Positions 10,337-19,625 of a stretch of 64,000 bases of DNA are shown here, piece by piece (position 1 is the stretch's first letter; each line of letters starts with the position of its first letter). Both the position numbers and the translations under genes were made by a program. This stretch comes from Hygrocybe punicea (lineage: Eukaryota; Basidiomycota; Agaricomycetes; Agaricales; Hygrophoraceae), in NCBI GenBank assembly GCA_963556145.1, contig OY744472.1:5456001-5520000 (forward strand), written 5' to 3'. The notes beneath the pieces were generated by a model. The model made no database searches. It was given only the letters and a program-made list of their open reading frames with translations, and had not been told where the DNA came from.

Positions 10337-12577
10337 TCAAGGATCTGGGCCGGAGGTGGTACGGGAAACATGTCCGGAGGCAATAGGATCAACCTGTAGT
10401 CCGGAGATGATATCGGAGTGAAGGGAATCGACGTCTATGGTGAATCCGGCGCCAAGGACTACATCTTCGAGGGAAGTCGCTCGGAGGGACGAAGCCAATT
10501 GTTCCGGCCCAAAAACAGGGCGGAAATTGTGAGGATTGGCTTTGGCGTAGTCGCTATCTCCCCCTTTAGCGTAGACGTCCCAGCGTCGAGTAAGGGTATC
10601 GGGCTTAGTGCCAAGCTTGCCTGGGCGAAAGCGGATAACAAAGTTGAAGCGGGAAAGGAACTCCGACCAGCGGGCTTGACGGCGGGTAAGCAAGCGGACG
10701 GTGGAGAAGTACTCCAAATTTTTGTGATCGGTGATAACGTCGACCGGAGTAGCAGTACCTTCCAAATAATGCCGCCAGGCAGTGAAAGCGTCGAAGATGG
10801 CAAGGAGTTCCTTGTCATGGGTATCGTAGTTCAACTCCGAGTCCGAAAGGGTACGAGACCGGAAAGCAACCAGATGAATTTCACCGTCAGGATGGCGTAC
10901 GGAGAGAATGGAAGCAACGGCGTAATCGGAAGCATCAGTCTCCACCAGAGTGTCAAACTCGGGTGACCAATGGGAAAGGATTGGGGCGGAAATGAAAGCG
11001 GATTTCAAGTCATTGAAGGCGGAACGACACTTATCATCGAAATTCCATTGTAACCCTTTACGAGTGAGCCGGGTAAGTGGAATAGTGATGGAGGAATAGT
11101 CCGGAATGAAACGCCAGTAAAAATTGGCGAATCCAAGGAAGGATTGAACATCTTTGATCCTCCGGGGTTCCGGCCAATCCTGGATAGTTTGGACCTTGGC
11201 AGGATCCATAGAAAGGCCTTGGGGGGAAAGAATGTAACCCAAGTATTCCACCGTGTCAACGCCAAAAGAGCACTTCTCGGCGTTGGCATAGAGGCCGTGT
11301 TTCCGGAGTCGTCGGAGGACCTTGCGGACATGGTCTACATGATCAGCGGGGTCATCGGAATAGATGAGGATGTCGTCAAGGTAAACAATGACAGAGACGT
11401 CAAGGAGGTCGGAAAAAATATCGTTGACGAAGTGTTGGAAGGCCGCCGGGGCGTTAGTAAGACCTTCCGGAATTACCAACCATTCAAACGAGCCATAGCG
11501 AGTGCGGAAAGCTGTTTTCCACTCATCACCTTCGGCAATCCGGACTAAATGGTAGGCGTGTTTAAGGTCGATTTTAGTGTAAATGCGCGCAGTCCGGGGA
11601 GCGTCGAGAAGGTCCGCTGTAAGAGGGATAGGATAGCGGTCCTTCCTCGTGATACGATTGAGTCCTCGGAAATCTACGCAAAGTCGAAGACTTCCATTTT
11701 TCTTCCGAGAGAAAAGAATGGGAGCTCCGCAGGGAGAACGGGAGGAGCGGACGAAACCCGCCCGGAGATTCTTGTCAAGGAATTCCCGAAGGGTCTCGAG
11801 CTCTAAGGGTGAAATAGAGTAAATCGGGCCAAAAGGAGGTTTTGCACCATCCTCCAAATTAATTTTGAGGTCATAAGGACGGTGTTCAGGGAGGTTCCAA
11901 GCCTTCGTTTTGCTAAAGACGTCAGCGAATTCGTGATACTCTTCAGGGATATTGTGAAGGTCCACGGAGGGTTCGGAGGACTCCGGAGGGCCGTAGCTTG
12001 CAGAGCGACCGGTGGCGTCAGGTAATCGGACTTCCATACGGAAGACCTGAGTGCCGGGTACTTTGCAACCACGCAAAAAGGCTTGAGCGCTGACAAAGGA
12101 GATGTCAGGCTTCGAAGCGGATGGTGAAGGAGGTTCGGGTGGAATAGACGGAGAGGACGGAGGGGACGGAGGTCGTACTGGAGGGTCCGGAAGTGGTGCC
12201 TCACTAGGCACCGGAGTCGACAACGGAGGCGCGGAATCAGAAGAACGGAATTTAACGCTATGCTCGATCCAGTCAATCAACGGATTGTATTTGGCGAACC
12301 AGCTATATCCAAGAACTGCGGAAACAGACGGATCCAACGGAGTGACCAAAAATTCTAAGATTAGAATTTCACCAGTAGAAAAACGGACAGAGATAGATAC
12401 ACATTTGTCGATGATTCCACCGGAGGAACCATCAAACAAGCGGAGGCGCTTCGGAGCAGTAGGAAAAATAGGAAGATTGTGAAGGGAACAAAATTCCGGG
12501 TCAATGAAACAATGCGTCGATCCACAATCCACAAGGGTAACGATAAGCGTAGTAGAATGATAAAGAGAAATCGTCAA
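10337..12577 (-). CDS. chromovirus pol: protease, reverse transcriptase, RNase H
   Basis: The frame is open to about 12683, overlapping the end of gag, so the ATG at 12577 is not the real start; translation probably enters by -1 frameshift. Domains in order: aspartic protease with DCGSTHCFID; reverse transcriptase with YLDDILIYSDD and VIPEGLTNAPAAFQ (the usual Phe replaced by Glu); RNase H with VETDASDYAVASIL and DTHDKELLAI. The frame is cut by TGA at 10337-10339, after which the same frame reads WSIDDLGFLRLDNRIY and continues into integrase. The stop is most simply a CGA-to-TGA change, so this copy would yield a polyprotein lacking integrase. Confidence 0.92.
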   Translation of the reverse strand: MTISLYHSTTLIVTLVDCGSTHCFIDPEFCSLHNLPIFPTAPKRLRLFDGSSGGIIDKCVSISVRFSTGEILILEFLVTPLDPSVSAVLGYSWFAKYNPLIDWIEHSVKFRSSDSAPPLSTPVPSEAPLPDPPVRPPSPPSSPSIPPEPPSPSASKPDISFVSAQAFLRGCKVPGTQVFRMEVRLPDATGRSASYGPPESSEPSVDLHNIPEEYHEFADVFSKTKAWNLPEHRPYDLKINLEDGAKPPFGPIYSISPLELETLREFLDKNLRAGFVRSSRSPCGAPILFSRKKNGSLRLCVDFRGLNRITRKDRYPIPLTADLLDAPRTARIYTKIDLKHAYHLVRIAEGDEWKTAFRTRYGSFEWLVIPEGLTNAPAAFQHFVNDIFSDLLDVSVIVYLDDILIYSDDPADHVDHVRKVLRRLRKHGLYANAEKCSFGVDTVEYLGYILSPQGLSMDPAKVQTIQDWPEPRRIKDVQSFLGFANFYWRFIPDYSSITIPLTRLTRKGLQWNFDDKCRSAFNDLKSAFISAPILSHWSPEFDTLVETDASDYAVASILSVRHPDGEIHLVAFRSRTLSDSELNYDTHDKELLAIFDAFTAWRHYLEGTATPVDVITDHKNLEYFSTVRLLTRRQARWSEFLSRFNFVIRFRPGKLGTKPDTLTRRWDVYAKGGDSDYAKANPHNFRPVFGPEQLASSLRATSLEDVVLGAGFTIDVDSLHSDIISGLQVDPIASGHVSRTTSGPDP

Positions 12578-12678
12578 GGAATCGTTAGAAAGAGCGGACG
12601 CGTTGAGTTTTACTTCCGGTAGCGCACAGTCAGGTTCAACGCAGCCTACATCCTGTGCTGGAGTATGCAGACTGCTCT

Positions 12679-12690
12679 CTATTTTTCCGG
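12679..12690 (-). promoter_or_regulatory. gag-pol overlap, candidate -1 frameshift site
   Basis: On the minus strand the end of gag reads CCG GAA AAA TAG. Shifting back one base gives GGA AAA ATA GAG, in frame with pol. The A-run is slippery, but the heptamer is not a canonical X XXY YYZ, so the mechanism is inferred from frame geometry. Confidence 0.45.
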
Positions 12691-13857
12691 CTCCTCTAGG
12701 GAATCGGAACTAGAGACCGGAGGTGCGGAGGAAGTGGAGGCGGCGCGGGCGGCAACGCGAGCAGACGAATACTTGGCCTTGGTGCAATCCTTGGCCATGT
12801 GTCCGGCTCCCCCGCATATAATGCAGAGTTTATTGTCGATGCGGCGTTGACGTTCCGCGGGCTTAAGTTTACCATCCTTGCCTAGCTTATCGGCGTAGAC
12901 AGGAGGGGTTTTCGGAGTGGTGGAGGAGGTACTACCGGAGTTGGTAGTTTTGGCAGGGGACTTCTTCTCGGAAGCTTTTTCGGTCGAAGACTTGGCCTCG
13001 GAAGTAGAGGCTTTAGCAGAAGAGGATCCTGAAGCGCGGGAAATCTCCGATTTCCGTTCCCAATACCGGGCGTCAAGGAGTTGAGCCTTATCCTTCAGCT
13101 CGTAGAGGTTCTTTGGTTTCTCGGATTGGGCAAGTTGATCTTTGAGGCGATCCGGAAGTCCTCGGTAAAAAGAATGCCGTAAGGCACTGATGTCCCAGCC
13201 AGTCTGCGTAGCGAGACGATTAAAGTTGACGATATACTTCGCAATTCGTTGGTTATCCTTCATTACAAGGTTTTCCAACTCGCTCTCGGCGCTACCTTTA
13301 GGGTCCAGAGGTCCGAAATTATTCTGCAACTCCGTGCAGAAATCTCCATAATCGGACATGAAGTCCGGCGGATAGGTATCGATATCCGGGTTCTCCAAAA
13401 GGTAAGGCTCAAACCACGCAAGTGCGATCCCTTTGAGGTAGGAGAGGGCGAAGTTGACTTTGGCGCCGTCCGTTTGGAAAGCGGTTGGTCGATCATTGAA
13501 ATTCAGTTGACACTGAACCAGGAAAGGGCGGAGTTTTGTCGGATCGGAGGCGTCAAACGTGTCCGGTTCTCGGACTTTGGTGCGTTGCTTGTCGTCTCCT
13601 TTGTTTCGGAGAGTAGTGGCTAGAAGAGCGATGGCCTCAGCAAGGTTGGTATCATCGCGATTAGGATTGTCCGGTCCGAGAGGATTGTTCTCTTCGAAGA
13701 CTGGGCGCGGAAACGGTTCGTGTCTCGGAGTGTGAGTTTCTTCTAACGGAGAGACCGGGGTTATCGTTGGGCGTTGGGATGAGGTGTTTGCCGGTCGTGT
13801 AAGTCGATAACGTGTGGGGGTTCTTCGTTGGGAGAAGCCTTGGAAAGACATGATCAA
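12679..13857 (-). CDS. chromovirus gag (capsid and zinc knuckle)
   Basis: 392 residues. The middle part (FLVQCQLNFNDRP ... YLKGIALAWFEP ... FCTELQNNFG) is the Ty3/gypsy capsid domain. A Ser/Thr/Lys-rich linker leads to a CX2CX4HX4C zinc knuckle, CIICGGAGHMAKDC, for RNA packaging. It ends at TAG 12679-12681, with pol open in the -1 frame across the end. It starts 40 bp inside the 5' LTR, with two close Met codons (MIM). Confidence 0.92.
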   Translation of the reverse strand: MIMSFQGFSQRRTPTRYRLTRPANTSSQRPTITPVSPLEETHTPRHEPFPRPVFEENNPLGPDNPNRDDTNLAEAIALLATTLRNKGDDKQRTKVREPDTFDASDPTKLRPFLVQCQLNFNDRPTAFQTDGAKVNFALSYLKGIALAWFEPYLLENPDIDTYPPDFMSDYGDFCTELQNNFGPLDPKGSAESELENLVMKDNQRIAKYIVNFNRLATQTGWDISALRHSFYRGLPDRLKDQLAQSEKPKNLYELKDKAQLLDARYWERKSEISRASGSSSAKASTSEAKSSTEKASEKKSPAKTTNSGSTSSTTPKTPPVYADKLGKDGKLKPAERQRRIDNKLCIICGGAGHMAKDCTKAKYSSARVAARAASTSSAPPVSSSDSLEEPEK

Positions 13858-13897
13858 ATGTAAAGGGAATACGACTCAAGAGTTGTTCAGAAAATAC

Positions 13898-14443
13898 TGT
13901 TAGAGGCGTGCAACTCCGGAAGGATCGGAGTTCTTCGGAGGAGCGGAGACGTCAACTCTTGAAGTAGGTTCACTACTTCCTTAAGTCGTATTGAGAAGAC
14001 GTGGACGGAGCGGAGTTAGTCCGGAGTTCCGGACTAAGTACTAAGATAATTAATGAGCTTAAGGGAAAGCCTTAAGTTTGAGAGTGGGTAAGAAATAAGG
14101 AACTCAAGTTGATTTTCTGAACGGAGTTACAGGACATTGTAGTTCTAGTTTATATACTTGGTAGACTAATTGTCATGTCCTTGGAGACGTGAAGACAATA
14201 TGAACTCCGGAAAGAGGACCGGAGTTCGGAAGAGAATAAAAGGGATAAAAGGTTGCTATGTACGGTGACAAGTAAACAAAGGGGAGGAAGAGAAAAGGAG
14301 GTCGGAGTAAACGGAGATGGGGAAGAATAGTAATTAACAAGAGAAGAACAATAACGTACGCGAGAAGATAAGATAAGATAAGTCGGCGGAAAAGTCCGGA
14401 GCGGAGTTCGTCGGAATCCGGCGGAGCTGCATGGGATATGACA
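13898..14443 (-). repeat. 5' LTR of the chromovirus
   Basis: Same 546-bp sequence as the LTR at 7427. It is followed on the right by AGGGG, the target duplication. The sequence just inside it (element orientation GTATTTTCTGAACAACTC) does not start with the usual TGG of a tRNA-complementary primer site, so the priming mode is unclear. Confidence 0.93.
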
Positions 14444-14589
14444 AGGGGGACTATTGGTAGAATTAGGCGATGGAGACGTTGGTAGACAGAGGAACTGGGT
14501 AGCAAGGAATGTGGAGGACGGTACGTGAAAAAAGATGACACTGTGCAAGGGGCTGGCTAGGTCACACAATTTGTGACCTAAATGCAAAG

Positions 14590-15010
14590 AAAAAAACTGA
14601 CCGGGAAGATGCGCAAGAGTGCACAGTCATGCAGGGGAATGCCTGCCAGCGAGACCAAGGCATTCTTGATCTCTTGGGTGCAAAGTGCGGCACAGTGCAG
14701 CTCAGTGCGTGGGAAATATTACAGGCACCGAAAAGCACAACCAGGCACAACTTGCATGAGGATGCACTCTGACGCATATTGAGAAGGGTTATGCATCAAG
14801 AAGCATCGTGAAGCACAGTGCGGCACAGTGCAGCACATACACAAGAACATATTATAATTGATATGAAAATCTATTTTAACGCGTTATCACAGATGCAACA
14901 GAATGATTAACGATGCTGCACTGTGCGGCACTGTGAAGCATTATGAAATTGTGTGCGGCTCAGTGCAACACGGTGCATCGCTGTGCAAAGGGGTGCATGA
15001 AGGTGCTTGG
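14590..15010. repeat. GTGC/GCAC-rich imperfect repeat with inverted copies
   Basis: Dense in GCACAGTGC-type words. The string GCACAGTGCGGCACAGTGCAG at about 14813-14833 is matched in inverse orientation at about 14914-14936, giving a potential hairpin with an 80-nt loop. No coding potential seen. Confidence 0.5.
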
Positions 15011-15341
15011 AGATTCTCTACCTTAATTTTGTCCAGTGGAATCCCTCATATGATTGGGCTCGCACTGCCTCGCAGGACTTCTCTCGACACCTGATCAAGA
15101 AACGGTGACAGGATCACAAATGGTCACAGGTGTGACAGGTCTATGAACACATCTGCCTCAGCAATGGTGCACACCTTATATCTGAGGACAGGCTGGTTTA
15201 AAATAAGCTGGAAAGCCACTAATAGTTATAAGGAACCTAGTTAAACTGTATTCTATGAGCCTTTGAAGGGTTCCTGCATAAAATCTTGAAATGTGGCTGA
15301 AAGCTGTGGCTTGAGTGGTTTCGAGCGGTTCAACGTGGCTT

Positions 15342-15434
15342 GGCTTGACGGATTTGGCAAAAGCCACAGAAGCGGAGCGGGAGCCGAGCTGAGCGGAGCG
15401 GTGGCAACACTACTTTTGCCAAATCCGCTTCAAG
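15342..15434. repeat. short inverted repeat (hairpin), possible MITE relic
   Basis: Arms CTTGACGGATTTGGCAAAAG (from about 15342) and ACTTTTGCCAAATCCGCTTC (from about 15413) are inverted copies with small differences, separated by about 50 nt of AGCGGAGCGG-like sequence. No target-site duplication recognised. Confidence 0.5.
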
Positions 15435-15581
15435 CTTAGGATTGACATATGGGGAAATGTCGACGCCGCCTCAGCATTCCGACAACAATTTCCTTGTCTC
15501 GCTGAATGATATTTCTTATATGGCTCGAAAGCAGAATCGCGACGTCTCTCATGCAGCTCCGACGGCCACTTCACCCCAACC

Positions 15582-15960
15582 GCAAGCAGCGACATCGCCT
15601 TCTGTGTACTCCGCTCTCTCGTTCATGGCGATTCAACGACCATTAAAGTCACTGTGCCAAGAGACAACGACGTTGATGACCTGAAGAAACTTATTCATGA
15701 AGAGGGCAAGCATGGTGTGCTGAGCAATGTCAATGCTAAAGATCTGGTACTTTGGAAGGCGAGTGCATCCTAGATTGCAGCGAAGAGATTGTGGCTAACT
15801 TTACCCCGTACCAGCTCAGTGTCCCTATCACTATCAAACCCTCACGCAGTCTTACTGAACGCATCAAAGAGCGAGGCGTTAGCAGTCTTTATGCGACGGC
15901 CTTCCGAGAATGATCTCCACATAATTGTGAAGCTACCGGCTACCGGTGAGCTCAGGTTGG
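15582..15960 (+). pseudogene. Crinkler (CRN) N-terminal-domain relic
   Basis: Frame ending at 15773 reads SLVHGDSTTIKVTVPRDND and then DDLKKLIHEEGKHGVL and NAKDLVLWK, the N-terminal pattern of fungal Crinkler-family proteins (a CLV-like start, an LKKLI helix and an LW motif). The next segments are in other frames: ILDCSEEIVANFTPYQL (ending 15913), then RRPSENDLHIIVKLPATG. At least two frameshifts interrupt it, followed by a possible donor GTGAGC. In the family this module precedes NTPase/nuclease or kinase effector domains; none is visible here, so it is a decayed fragment. Confidence 0.6.
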
Positions 15961-16639
15961 ATCTCACACCTTCGAACATTGTTAATCATCCCGTCTCTTC
16001 TCTTCTTCCGCTCCCCGCCACCCAATCTTCTGAATACCCATGGCTCTCCCCGCCTTGCCACCATTGCTGCGACCTCCTATTTTGATCTGTCTGCTTCATT
16101 ACCTATTGACCACCTTGACCACTCATAATCTCCTTATGTGATCTTACCCTTTCTGCGTGCTGTGCGCAATTCCCATCTGGTCATCATTTGTGAACTGTGA
16201 TCTTGGGTTGACCCCTTACTGTTGACTTTTCGTGCGATTTCCTGTCGCCGCACTTGTCTGCAGCTTTGGGAAATTAAACACTCTGTATGTACTTTATCTA
16301 TAGTCTTCACTTTCTTTTCAATAAGTGACATACTGGCAAACGGCACAACACACCTGTTGTTGTCGCGCTTAACTGTCCTCATCGATCAGCACAGATTATC
16401 TGACAATCCAGCACAGGAAGAACGAAACTGCTAGCACTCCCATGGGACATACCTTAGGCCTTGCTACGTGCATGGTCCATGTTGACCGCACTTCCCTGAT
16501 ACAACTCTTCCTGACACGGCCTCCTCCACTGTCATTCCATCCGATTCACATTCAAGCATCAATACCAAAGTCGACTTCGATACTTTTTTTACCCTCTTCG
16601 TTCAGTTTGCCCTCTTCGTTCAGTTTGGCTAGGTAAGTC
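15961..16639. other. no gene recognised
   Basis: Open frames here are short, pyrimidine-rich and without motif. It may contain upstream sequence of the transporter relic. Confidence 0.3.
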
Positions 16640-18190
16640 TTGTCATATACAACTTGTTTTTTGGTCCTTCATTCCAATTTTGTTTTAGGCAACAGTTATG
16701 GTACCTTTCAACAATATCTATGGTCTTTTCCCTGGTTCGGTGTGATAACTTCGACATCTATTGGTCCCTAAAGCATTCGATGCACCAACTGGCTGGCTAT
16801 ACATAAGTTGGATTGGATCCATCCTCATCGTATGTAGCTTCACGGCACCTTGTCCACTTAGAAAGCCTAATTTATTTCCTGCGTGATCCCTTTCTTTCTG
16901 GGTACATTTTGTGGGAGAACATTCGATACTTTTGGGCCTCTCTGGCTCCTCATAACAGGATCCTTCCTCCTGGTTTTAAGCTTGTCCATATTCACAAAGT
17001 ATCACGAGTTGGTACGTGCATCACTTCCTCGTGATCGGCCGGTGGTTTATCAAACGTAGAGCGGCCGCAGCAGGGATTGTCGTCACAAGCGCTGGCCTTG
17101 GTGGTGTGTCCATATCTACATCATATTCTGAGTCCCTTGTAAACGCCACTTTTTCTTAGGTATTGTGTTTCCCATCATGTTTGCCAACCTTTTCAATCGC
17201 ATTGGCATTGGCTGGACCGTCCGTACCATTGCATTTATCTCAATCGCTCTCCTCGCCATCTCCATCGCCACAGTCTTCCTCCACGCCAACCCCCTGCGTG
17301 GACTCCGCCCCTCGTCGTGCTCACGACTGACAGATCCTATGCATGGCTTGTCACTGCGAGCTTCTTTGGGTTCTGGGGGTGAGCCACCTTTTCACCCAGT
17401 ATATCTCACGCATGAATGTCACCGTTGGCCGTCCCGCACCAAAGGCTTTGGATCCCGTTCTTCTTCATCAGCGATTTTGCTGCGTACCGAGGCATGTCGA
17501 CCAAGTTGGCATTCTACATGCTCCCCATCGTACTCGGTCGGATGGTAGGCGTCATCGCGGACAAGTGGGGAAGGTTTGTGCCTCTCTCACACACCCATAT
17601 ATTGCAGTTTGGTTTTCATCTTAAAACAGGTTCAACGTTCTAACCGTGAGCAGCCTCTTCACCGCGGTTGTTGCGCTGTGTGCATGGACAGTTGCATCAA
17701 GCCAAGCATCCATCTTGGTCTTTGCCGTGCTATATGGCATCGGATCGGGTTCGTTGTCATCCATTAACTGATCACATGGTGACACAGTGAAACTTGAGAA
17801 AACAACTGACTTTATGCAGGTGCTTTTCTTGCGCTATTTCCACCTTGATATCACCCCCAGAGCTCATTCTGGTTCATCATGTCTTTTGCCACGCTCACGG
17901 GCACGCCAATCGCTGGTGGTAGGTCTCTCTTAAGCGTATAGCGTCGTGACACTTCTTTGGGCTGATTATTTCCCGTAGGCACAAGTCTCAACAGATGTTC
18001 ACGGCTGGGCAATATGAATACCGGAATAAGGGGGTCGATATGTTTATTGAATCTCTTGCTCGTAAGTTACATGTTCGTCATCGCATGTTTATGGCCAACC
18101 CATATGCAAGGGATTGCTGAAAATGAATCCTTTGCTGCAGCCCTGTTCAGCAGTGCCACGATCCTGGTTGCACACCTGACCCCTGACTAT
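16640..18190 (+). pseudogene. MFS monocarboxylate-transporter-like gene, broken
   Basis: Exon pieces in order match the monocarboxylate transporter branch of the major facilitator superfamily: ISWIGSILI; FGPLWLLITGSFLLVL; WFIKRRAAAAGIVVTSAG joined across an intron to GIVFPIMFANLFNRIG; WIPFFFISDFAAYRGMSTK and LGRMVGVIADKWGR; NVLTVSSLFTAVVALCAW; GAFLALFPP and FATLTGTPIAGG. RRA...G.GGIVFP is the usual intermembrane loop and D.W.GR a conserved MFS loop. Damage: a 1-nt frameshift near 17315 and an in-frame TGA at 17846-17848. The 3' end is lost before the foldback element at 18308. The family moves monocarboxylates or related anions across membranes; this copy is unlikely to be functional. Confidence 0.7.
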
Positions 18191-18307
18191 TTTGCAGGCT
18201 GCTAAATCAGTGCTAAATCTTTTGCAAGTTGTTTGAATTTTGCACATCTATTTTAGCCCATTTAGTCCTTGATAAATGCTAAATTTGGATTCATTTATAT
18301 CTATAAA

Positions 18308-19117
18308 GATTACAGCCATTTGTATAAATGATGGCACTTTTTGAAATTTTTTGGATCAATTGAATAATATGGACTTTGACAAATTTTCTGTGCTCAATCT
18401 TGTATCTCATGAAATACTGCATGGATTGACATGGTTACAAAGGGAAAGTTGTACTATTTTCTAAGGGCTATCAGCTCCTGTAATTACATTTGGACTATAT
18501 TTAGTGTATGATGAGTGGTGGATGAAATAAAGAGGTAAAGTAGTATTTTTGACATCCCATATGATATTGTAAAATTATGGCATCAAAAGAGCTCCTATGA
18601 AGAAGATTGTAGGGAGAGAATTGTTCAGTTTTTCAAGGTCTAGAAGCTCATATACCGTATTTTCCTTCATTTTTGTCCTTTGAGTCAAATATTACTCTGT
18701 ATTATATTTGTTTGTATTGGGCTTGAAATATCACATGAATCATAATTATGGGATCCAAGGACAAAAATACAGTTTGAGCTTCTAGCCCTTGAAAAACTGA
18801 ACAATTCTCTCCCTACAATCTTCTTCATAGGAGCTCTTTTGATGCCATAATTTTACAATATCATATGGGATGTCAAAAATACTACTTTACCTCTTTATTT
18901 CATCCACCACTCATCATACACTAAATATAGTCCAAATGTAATTACAGGAGCTGATAGCCCTTAGAAAATAGTACAACTTTCCCTTTGTAACCATGTCAAT
19001 CCATGCAGTATTTCATGAGATACAAGATTGAGCACAGAAAATTTGTCAAAGTCTATATTATTCAATTGATCCAAAAAATTTCAAAAAGTGCCATCATTTA
19101 TACAAATGGCTGTAATC
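18308..19117. mobile_element. foldback element: 0.8-kb near-perfect palindrome
   Basis: Arms of about 360 bp (18308 to about 18670, and about 18758 to 19117) are reverse complements with few differences, from GATTACAGCCATTTG at the left to CAAATGGCTGTAATC at the right, around a spacer of about 90 bp. AT-rich, no coding sequence. The arm contains ATACTGCATGGATTG followed by AAGGGCTA, also present in the palindrome at 50675. No convincing target duplication. Confidence 0.85.
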
Positions 19118-19625
19118 ATTTTGATTGAGATTTTGCTCACACTAAATGCAAATTACATGTTCTTTTAAGAGTGACAAAATCATAGGTTTGCCTTCAATTT
19201 ATTATAGATGTCATTGAATCATTCACAAACCTAATTATTGTACTTTGCACGTGACTTGGCCATTGCCATTTTTGGTAATCATTTTGATAGGTAGATTTTG
19301 AATCGCTGTAGCTCACTCAATTCGTGGCCATTTCTTATGAAAATTTGTATTTGAGCTCCTGAAATATAATTCTAGTTGCACCTTCAAGCAGGAGGCCCAA
19401 TTTTCAATTTTTAAAAAGTCAAAATTTTGGATCACCACCTGCAGTCAGATGGCTCATGCGGGCGCAAAACGCTTGGAAATTCTATAGAAACTATCTACCA
19501 ACATCCGCCCGAACCCCTTTTAGTTGCTCACCGAAGTTGGTTCAAAGACAGTCAGTCCCCTTCATGTTATTCCCTTTACTTCTGGCGCCACATGAATCAT
19601 GTAAGCCAGCCACTCTCCATCCACC
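19118..19625. other. AT-rich spacer, no gene
   Basis: AATCATTTTGAT occurs at about 19113 and again near 19277. No coding evidence before the ATG at 19626. Confidence 0.3.

Larger units (their letters stand above)
7427..14443 (-). mobile_element. full-length Ty3/gypsy chromovirus
   Basis: Two 546-bp LTRs (7427-7972 and 13898-14443) differ at one base that I can find. The 5-bp sequence AGGGG at 7422-7426 is repeated at 14444-14448 as the target-site duplication. Between them, in minus orientation, lie gag (13857-12679), protease-RT-RNase H (to 10337) and integrase with a C-terminal chromodomain (10255-8960). A separate gene on the opposite strand lies at 8095-8949, between the integrase gene and the 3' LTR. 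Near-identical LTRs mean a recent insertion, 76 bp upstream of the HECT gene's ATG. One nonsense codon in pol (10337-10339) probably makes this copy non-autonomous. Confidence 0.93.

Noticed and set aside
9542..11806. Several 85-180 codon plus-strand frames across pol
   Set aside because: Shadows of the minus-strand polyprotein; no domain or splice support, unlike the frame at 8095.
15342..15434. Full MITE call for the hairpin
   Set aside because: No target-site duplication could be found, so only a repeat was annotated.
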